Assembly (NCBI RefSeq): GCF_050003625.1
Contig: NC_134400.1
Coordinates: 50,906,066-50,970,065, forward strand
Reading direction: 5' to 3'
Origin: Haematobia irritans
Taxonomy: Eukaryota; Arthropoda; Insecta; Diptera; Muscidae
Length of the DNA: 64,000 nt
Under the pieces are notes generated by a model that saw nothing but the letters and a program-made list of their open reading frames with translations, had not been told where the DNA came from and searched no databases. A program made the translations under genes and the position numbers. This document shows positions 57,536 through 64,000 of the stretch, one piece after another. Position 1 is the stretch's first letter. Every line of letters starts with the position of its first letter.

Positions 57536-57780
57536 GTCAAACTGAATTATATACGTATTGGATCGATCTTTTTTGATTTAATATATACCACGTATGGACT
57601 TACATACAATTTAGAAGATGGTGTTAGGAGGTTTTAAGATACCTTGCCATCGGCAAGCGTTACCGCAACTTAAGTAATTCGATTGTGGATGGCAGTGTTT
57701 AGAAGAAGTTTCTACGTAATCCATGATGGAGGGTACATAAGCTTCGGCCTGGCCGAACTTACGGCCGTATATACTTGTTT

Positions 57781-58464
57781 TAATTTCCTTTGCCTGAATA
57801 TTTTGACTTACTCCTTGTATGTTCCGATTTCTTTTAACGAACCAAGAAAAAAAAATTGTGCCCATAATGTCAAAATGATAAACAAAACACATGTTCACAC
57901 ATACATAAAATGCTGCTCTCAAGTCGAAAACACATGCTGTTTTTTTTTTTTTTTTCAAATGTCTATTCTCTTGGTTCCGAATGTCTATTCTCTTTACTCC
58001 GCATACTCATTCTAATATTCAAATTAAATAATATTTAGACTTAAGCATATCAAGAGTTTGGCCTTGTCATAAAACAGTTTTCCGAAACAACATACACAAA
58101 TAGCTCTCTTTTGATTCTCTCGCCGTGTTATGTTGATATCTTTCGTCAACCCTTCCGGCTTCCATCTCTATTTCTTGCCTATATTCTCTCTGAATAAAAT
58201 AAAATAAATAAAATACCACAACATATATATGTTTACTTGAAATTTGTAAATTTATATATGTTTACATGCACACATATTATTTTTATGAAACATTCATGCC
58301 CCAAACATAATGTATTCTAACATATTAATATATGTGTCCCAAACATTTAGTGTTAGTTTAGAAACATTACATGTTTGCACTTAAATATATTGTGTTTAAA
58401 AATTGTGCCCGAAACACATTTTGTTTATATCGGAACATATGAAAAACATATTTTTCTAACAGTG
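57781..58464. other. Spacer with an AT-rich MITE
   Basis: 58205-58460 is rich in ACATATATATGTTTAC, CCCCAAACATAATGTATTC and AACATATTAATATATG, shared with 26040-26180 and in part with 46560-46700. No gene is seen. A run of 15 T lies near 57940. Confidence 0.45.
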
Positions 58465-59287
58465 TTGTTAGAGACCATATACTAACACCACGTACCAAAT
58501 TTCAACCGGATCGGATGAATTTTGCTCCTCCAAGAGATTCCGGAGGTCAAATCTGGGGATCGGTTTATATGGGAGTTATATATAATTATGGACCGAATTT
58601 TTGCATGGTTATTAGAAACCATATACTAGCACAATGTACCGAATTTCAACCGGATCGGATGAATGTTGCTACTCTTAGAGGCTCCGGAGGTCAAATATGG
58701 GGATCGATTTATATAGGGCCTATATATAATATCGACCGATGTGGACCAATTTTTGCATGGTTATTAGATACCATATAATAACATTCGGATCGGATGAAAT
58801 TTGCTTTTCTTTGGGGCTCCGCAAGCCAAATCTGGGGATCGGTTTATATGGGGGCTATATATAATTATGGACCGATATGGACCAATTCTTGCGTGGTTGT
58901 TAGATACCATATACTAACACCACGTACCAAATTTCAACCGGATCGGATGAATTTTGCTCCTCTAAGAGGCTCCGGAGGTCAAATTTGGGGATCGGCTTAT
59001 ATGGGACTATATATAATTATGGACCGATATGGACCAATTTTGGCATGGTTGTTTCAGCCGGATCGGATGAAATTTGCTTCTCTTAGAAGCTCCGCAAGCC
59101 AAATCGGTGGATCGGTTTATATGGGGGCTATATATAATTATGGACCGATGTGGACCAATTTTTGCATGGTTGTTAGAGACCATATACTAACACCATGTAC
59201 CAAATTTCAGCCGGATCGGATGAAATTTGCTTCTCTTAGAGGCTCCGCAAGCCAAATCGGGGGATCGGTTTATATGTGGGCTATATA

Positions 59288-60501
59288 AAGGGTGATACGG
59301 TCAAAATTTGGTCAAGGGAAAACGCGTGAAAATCGGTGAAATCGTTTATTTAAGAAATCAAATTAAATTTCTTTTTCAAGTTCAATAAGTATAAAATTCA
59401 GGAAAAATATTCAGTTAGGCTTTCGCTTTTCCAAATCCGAATTGGCGGCCTCACGCTTGACACCTGCCATCAGATTTTGTACAGCCACCTTGTCCACCTT
59501 CTTCGTCGCAGAAAGCCAGTTTGCCTTGAACTGCTGCTCGTCCTTAGCAGTTTTTTTGGTCTTCTTTAGGTTCCGCTTGACAATAGTCCAGTATTTCTCA
59601 ATTGGGCTGAGCTTTGGCGTGTTGGGAGGGTTCTTGTCCTTGGGAACCACCTGCACGTTGTTGGCGGCGTACCACTCCATGGCCTTTTTACCGTAATGGC
59701 AAGATGCCAAATCCGGCCAAAACAGTACGGAACAACCGTGTTTCTTCAGGAAAGGCAGCAGATGTTTATTCAAACACTCTTTCACGTAAATTTCTTGGTT
59801 GACAGTCGCGGAAGCTATGAAAATGCTGCTTTTCAAGCCACAGGTACAGATGGCTTGCCATACCAGATATTTATTTGCGAACTTTGACAGTTTTATGTGC
59901 TTGAAAATATCTGCTACCTTTCCCCTTCCTTTTGCCGTATAAAACTCCTGTCCCGGAAGCTGCTTGTAGTCGGCTTTAACGTAGGTTTCGTCGTCCATTA
60001 CCACGCAGTCAAACTTCGTCAGCATCGTCGTGTACAGCCTCCGGGATCGCGCTTTGGCCGTCGTATTTTGTTTATCATCGCGATTTGGAGTCACTACCTT
60101 CTTGTAAGTCGATAGTCCGGCTCGTTTTTTTGGCTCGATGCACGGTTGTAGACGATACACCCAGCTTATTTGCGGCATCTCGGAGAGAGAGGTTAGGGTT
60201 TCGCTTGAAACTACCGGCAACTCTCTTTGTCGATTTCCCCCCGATCCAGACTTCCTGGCTGTCGACAAACGTTCCCCAAACACTTTAATTACATTTGTAA
60301 CGGTTGATTTGGCAACTTTTAGCGATTTTGCCAGCTTTGCGTGCGAGTGAATTCCGAGCTAAAGAGTGAATTCCAAAATCAAAATAGGAGCAACATTCTA
60401 CACACACACCTTCAAAATGAGGGGTGTTCAAGTTTTTTAAATGCAAAATTTAAAGAAATACGTCAAGTTTATATTGACCAAATTTTGACCGTATAACCCT
60501 T
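59288..60501 (-). mobile_element. Tc1/mariner DD37E-type element, copy B
   Basis: The left end is AAGGGTGATACGGTCAAAAT, and the right end is inverted with CCGTATAACCCTT. TA flanks are at 59286-59287 and 60502-60503. Removing the element and one TA restores the DINE-A unit word CTATATATAATTATGG. It is 1214 bp with several internal deletions. Confidence 0.88.
59411..60345 (-). pseudogene. DD37E transposase, copy B, N-terminus destroyed
   Basis: The C-terminal 240 codons are open. Catalytic residues are D in VVMDDETYVK, D in VLFWPDLASCHYG and E in NTPKLSPIEKYW. Exactly 37 residues separate the second D from the E, which defines the DD37E group of the IS630-Tc1-mariner superfamily. A deletion of about 60 bp removes the ATG and first codons, a small deletion near 60290 and a 22-nt deletion near 60230 break the HTH region, and one extra T near 60130 restores the frame. 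The nominal stretch RELPVVSSETLTSLSEMPQI is therefore out-of-frame reading. The gene is not functional, but it shows the family best. Confidence 0.88.
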
Positions 60502-60594
60502 TATAATTATGGACCGATTTGGACCAATTTTTGCGTGTTTATTAGAGACCATATACTAACACTATGTACTAAATTTCAGCCAGATCGGATGAAA

Positions 60595-62037
60595 TACACT
60601 TATAAGTGCGTATCGGACGAAAAATATATATGGCAGCTATATCTAAATCTGAACCGATTCCAACTTAACTTGGCATGCAATAAAAATGTTAATTCCATTC
60701 CTTGTGCACAATTTTTAATAAATCGAAGTGAAATTTTGACCTACGATGGTCATATGACTATAAATCGGTCGAGAGATATATGCACTGAAAAAAAAGCAAA
60801 GATTTTGTTCCAAAGATTTTGTCTTCACTTTAAAAATTTTTGTTTTGATTTCAAGCCAAAGAAGCGGAGAATACAAGTAAGGATGATTTTAAGACACAAT
60901 TCTCTTTTAAATTTGCGTTTTGTGTACTTGCTTCTAGGAAGCACATTTTAATTTTTCGTTTTTCCAGTTTTTTTTCTTCATATGCTATCCAAGTCCTTTA
61001 TAACCTAGTTAACGAGAACTTTATTTTCCAAATTCATACTCGACTTCCAGTAGAAATTATGCTATGTTTCAAGTAAAAAACGTCTTTCAAATAAAGTGTT
61101 GAAAAACATGTCCTATATTTGAACGATTTTTTACTTTGTAGTCAAGATGCAAAAAACAACAAATTTAAAGACAATTTTATTAATTTTAAAGAATTTTTCT
61201 TTATTATTAAAGTCAAGTTGACCTTAGCCCAAAAATGTTTTCTTTCATGTTATGACGTCCATCTTTAAGTCAAAGCGCTTAAATATAAGGACAGTACGAC
61301 TTCATTGAAAAGTTTATCGACTTTGGCACAAAGAAAAAAAACTTTATATTAGAGAAATGCGTCTTCTATGCTAAGCAAAAATTGCATTCGACATGAAATC
61401 TTTGACCTCACGACAATATTTTTTTCAGTGTGGGAGCTATATCTAAATCTGAACGGATTTCAACCAAATTCAGTATGCATGTTTATAATGTTAGTTCTAC
61501 TCCCTGAGCAAAATTTCAAGTAAATCGGAACAAAGCATTGGCCCCTGGGGCCATAGGAGTGTAAATCGGGCGAAAGTTATATATGAGAGCTGTATCTGAA
61601 TCTGAACCGATTTGACTGATATTCTGGAAAATTTACGAGACTCACAAAACATTCGATTATACGAAATAAGAAGCAGATCGGTTGATAAATACGACATTTA
61701 TTGCCACATCGGTTATAAATATATATGGCAGCTATATTTAAATCTGAACCGATTTTTCAATAGGTATCGTCTTTGAGCCGAAAAAAGGCCCTGTGCCAAA
61801 TTTGAGAACGATCGGACTTAAACTACGATCGGACTTAAACTACGATCTTTGCACACAAACATATTAACAGACAGACGGACAGACAGACAGACAGATGGGC
61901 ATCGCTAAATCGACTCAGAATTTAATTCTAAGACGATCGTTATACTAAAAGATGGGTCTAAGACCGGTCCTTCTTAGCGTTACATACAAATGCACAAACT
62001 TATTATACCCTGTACCACAGTAGTGTTGAAGGGTATA
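60595..62037 (-). mobile_element. DINE-B element split by a MITE
   Basis: Units with TATATGGCAGCTATATCTAA and TCTGAACCGATT lie at 60595-60780 and 61433-61760. The core is GACAGACGGACAGACAGAC at 61870. The 5' hairpin ACCACAGTAGTGTTGAAGGG is near 62014. CGATCGGACTTAAACTACGATC is locally duplicated at 61808-61850. Confidence 0.65.
60783..61430. mobile_element. CACTG-type MITE in a DINE-B
   Basis: The ends are CACTGAAAAAAAAG and TTTTTTTCAGTG. A 2-bp TG duplication flanks it inside the unit word ATATATGGGAGC. The interior is AT rich with repeated AAGTCAA/TTGACTT words and has no real ORF. Confidence 0.75.
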
Positions 62038-62420
62038 CAAATTTTTCCCCTACGGGGATGTGAAGCTGTATCTTTTGAGAAGGTTTTGCAAACTACGAGA
62101 ATTTTCAATTTTTTGATTGAGTTTAAATGGGAAAAATATATTTCTACAAAATATATGCCGAAAATAACAAAATAAAGACGATATACGACATATAAAACAA
62201 TCTTTGGAAAAAATATTTGATAAAAACAATATGCCCCTTATGAGATTTGAACCTGTGTTCTTTTTTTCATTCATGCAAATAAAGAAGATCTCGAGAAGTA
62301 GTTTGAATGTTATGCCTTGGTGTCATATTACGATCATATAAAAACATTTGAATAGACATTTTGATGCATCATGCTCAATGGCGTTTGTTGCTGAGTATGC
62401 TGAAGCGTTCTGTTAGCCGG
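62038..62420. other. Spacer, nothing recognised
   Basis: No ORF, RNA or repeat end could be assigned. Confidence 0.4.
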
Positions 62421-62685
62421 TCTATAATGAGGCTATATCAAAACCTGTACCGATACAGCACACCTACCATTTCTATCGTCCTAAGTTTCAGGCAAATTGG
62501 ATAAAAACTACGGTTTCCAGAAGCCCAGGAAGGAAAATGGAGGCTATACCAAAACACGGACCCATACAAGCCCAAGAAGTAACATCGGGAGATTGGTCTA
62601 TATGGGGGCTATACCAAAAACGTGGACCGATACACACCACTTTTGGCGCACCTCTTGATGGTACCTTAAGATTTCCAATGTGGGG
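62421..62685 (-). mobile_element. DINE-E fragment, two units
   Basis: GGCTATATCAAAACCTGTAC, CAAATTGGATAAAAACTACG and TATATGGGGGCTATACC match the units at 561-1110. Confidence 0.55.
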
Positions 62686-62877
62686 CTACACGCAAAAAAA
62701 TAATTCTTTCCTCCCAAACGAAATTTTAGACAAACAAAGTTCGTTTCTCATTTGCTTATCGTTGAAAGGAAGTGTATTTGGAAGAAAAGTATATACTTTG
62801 TGTGATAAACGTTTATTCTTGTCCAGGATGTAAAAACAATTTCATAAATACTACCTCAAAAATTTGTTTTCTAGCTA
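62686..62877. mobile_element. A-rich-TIR MITE fragment
   Basis: CACGCAAAAAAATAATTC, then AGACAAACAAAGTTCG, related to 10022-10190. The right end is not found. Confidence 0.35.
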
Positions 62878-62974
62878 ATTGCATTTTCCCTCATATCTTT
62901 CTCACTTCCACGAAGTTTTTTAGCTATTAGCACCTTTTTCTGTAATACAAACAATGTTTTATAAATTTAAATTT

Positions 62975-63046
62975 GCCTGGACGGAGAATCGAACCGCGGA
63001 CCATGCAATTTGTAAGCCAACACACTATCCACTGAGCAATGTAGCC
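62975..63046 (-). promoter_or_regulatory. tRNA-like Pol III promoter, leftward
   Basis: Minus strand: B box GGTTCGATTCT and a weaker A box than the 46859 copy (one base lost next to CTCAGTGG). Confidence 0.6.
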
Positions 63047-63161
63047 GTTATTGTCATCAATAGACAATTACCCATATAAGTTATATTTATATAGCATAGC
63101 TTGCGGCGCCCACGAGCCGATTAAACAGAGTTTATTTAACAGAACAATACATTTAGTTGGG

Positions 63162-63232
63162 CACCGTGGAGCAGTGGTTGCTACGTCCGACTTGCATGCC
63201 AAGGGTCGTGGGTTCGAACCCTGATTCGACCA
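63162..63232 (+). promoter_or_regulatory. tRNA-like Pol III promoter, rightward (SINE head type)
   Basis: GTGGAGCAGTGGTTGC and GGGTTCGAACCC, a perfect B box, followed by a T run at 63236-63244 that could end Pol III transcription. Confidence 0.68.
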
Positions 63233-63525
63233 AAGTTTTTTTTTACATATATTCCAGATATGGTCGGAAGATTCCGAAAAAATGTTCAACATTACATTCT
63301 ACTTTATTAAATTTTTACAATGAGCTGTAAAATGTGCCTTATTAAAGACCTAAAATCAGAAAAGAACAGTGTTTGATATATACGAAATGGACTGTGTTGT
63401 TGGTTCAAAAATAACTTTTTTAATGAAAAAATAAAAATTTTGTAACAAACGATTTTTTTGGACTTCAAAAAACTCTAACAAAAGAAAAACGTTTTCGGTA
63501 TACGTCTTCCAAAGTTTTTCTCTTA

Positions 63526-64000
<475 letters not shown>

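Larger units (their letters stand above)
50646..57780 (+). mobile_element. DINE-A element split by LINE copy 3
   Basis: The 5' hairpin TATACCCTCCATCATAGG is at 50648, and the core has four GTCC repeats. The LINE occupies 50883-55901. The element resumes at TCGATGTAGGTCGG with about seven 153-bp units (55940-57040), the minisatellite (57070-57535) and the 3' end with TTCGGCCTGGCCGAA and ATACTTGTTT. Its empty-site wording is preserved in the copy at 42410-42440. Confidence 0.75.
58465..60594 (-). mobile_element. DINE-A array split by Tc1/mariner copy B
   Basis: About six 153-bp units in minus sense lie at 58465-59287, then the Tc1 insertion, then part of one unit (60502-60594). Both the 5' and 3' termini are absent. 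An open frame of 164 codons (58794-59288) spans three units because 153 is a multiple of three. Confidence 0.65.
62878..63395. mobile_element. Element with two divergent tRNA-like promoters, copy 2
   Basis: It has the same layout as 46735-47258: a leftward tRNA-like sequence at 62975-63046, a spacer with GCGCCCACGAGCC, a rightward tRNA-like sequence at 63162-63232, then a poly-T and a body ending AATCAGAAAAGAACAGTG. The flanking sequences differ, so it is dispersed and not segmentally duplicated. Confidence 0.7.

Overview
This is a eukaryotic, AT-rich, repeat-dominated stretch with no convincing host gene. It looks like intergenic, intronic or heterochromatin-edge DNA of an insect, most likely a higher (brachyceran, muscoid-type) fly. 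The evidence is the abundance of elements resembling the Drosophila INE-1/DINE-1 group, DD37E-type mariner relatives, and tRNA-headed SINEs. The species cannot be fixed from the window. Nearly everything recognisable is a transposable element (TE) or a relic of one, and many are nested.

Main coding content. Three copies of one non-LTR retrotransposon (LINE) of the I/LOA-like group are present. Copy 1 (about 1626-6624, +) is almost intact but killed by one nonsense codon in ORF1 and a 33-bp in-frame deletion in ORF2. Copy 2 (about 20650-23631, +) has lost RT and RNase H through a 1986-bp deletion. Copy 3 (50883-55901, -) has both ORFs open and a clean 11-bp target-site duplication (TSD). A second, 5'-truncated LINE of Jockey/CR1 type sits at 48016-49815. 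Two degraded Tc1/mariner DD37E elements sit at 35030-36345 and 59288-60501. A tRNA-headed SINE occurs as four good copies and several relics. Its 3' end matches the 3' end of the big LINE, including the (CCTAA)n tail.

Non-coding matrix. Most of the remaining DNA consists of DINE-1-like (Helentron-derived, non-autonomous) elements, which I label A to E for use in this answer only. They share a 5' hairpin (TATACCC ... GGGTATA), a GTCCGTCC-type core, an internal array of about 153-bp units, often a 29-bp AT-rich minisatellite, and a 3' GC hairpin followed by CTTGTTT. Family A is at 15027-17108, 17945-19391 (-), 24735-25434 (-), 27566-29220, 42185-43910, 50646-57780 and 58465-60594 (-). Family B is at 19394-24731 (two, -), 32978-34314, 36355-37772 and 60595-62037 (-). 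Family C is at 47275-50067. Family D is at 39985-40867 (-), 41107-44949 and 63809-64000 (-). Family E is at 561-1624 (-), 8801-10575 and 62421-62685. Among them lie a pogo-like TIR element (6854-8266), a hAT-type element with an 8-bp TSD (30412-32187), a long-arm foldback element split by a B element (32275-34454), and several MITEs.

How the parts work together. LINE copy 3 could in principle supply the proteins for its own movement and, through the shared tail, for the SINE. The DINE-like, hAT, pogo and MITE copies have no transposase or helicase source here. The most unusual structures are a repeated element (46735-47258 and 62878-63395) with two divergent tRNA-like promoters, the spread of one 29-bp palindromic minisatellite through unrelated TE classes, and the use of the insect telomere motif (TTAGG/CCTAA) as the 3' tail of both LINE and SINE.
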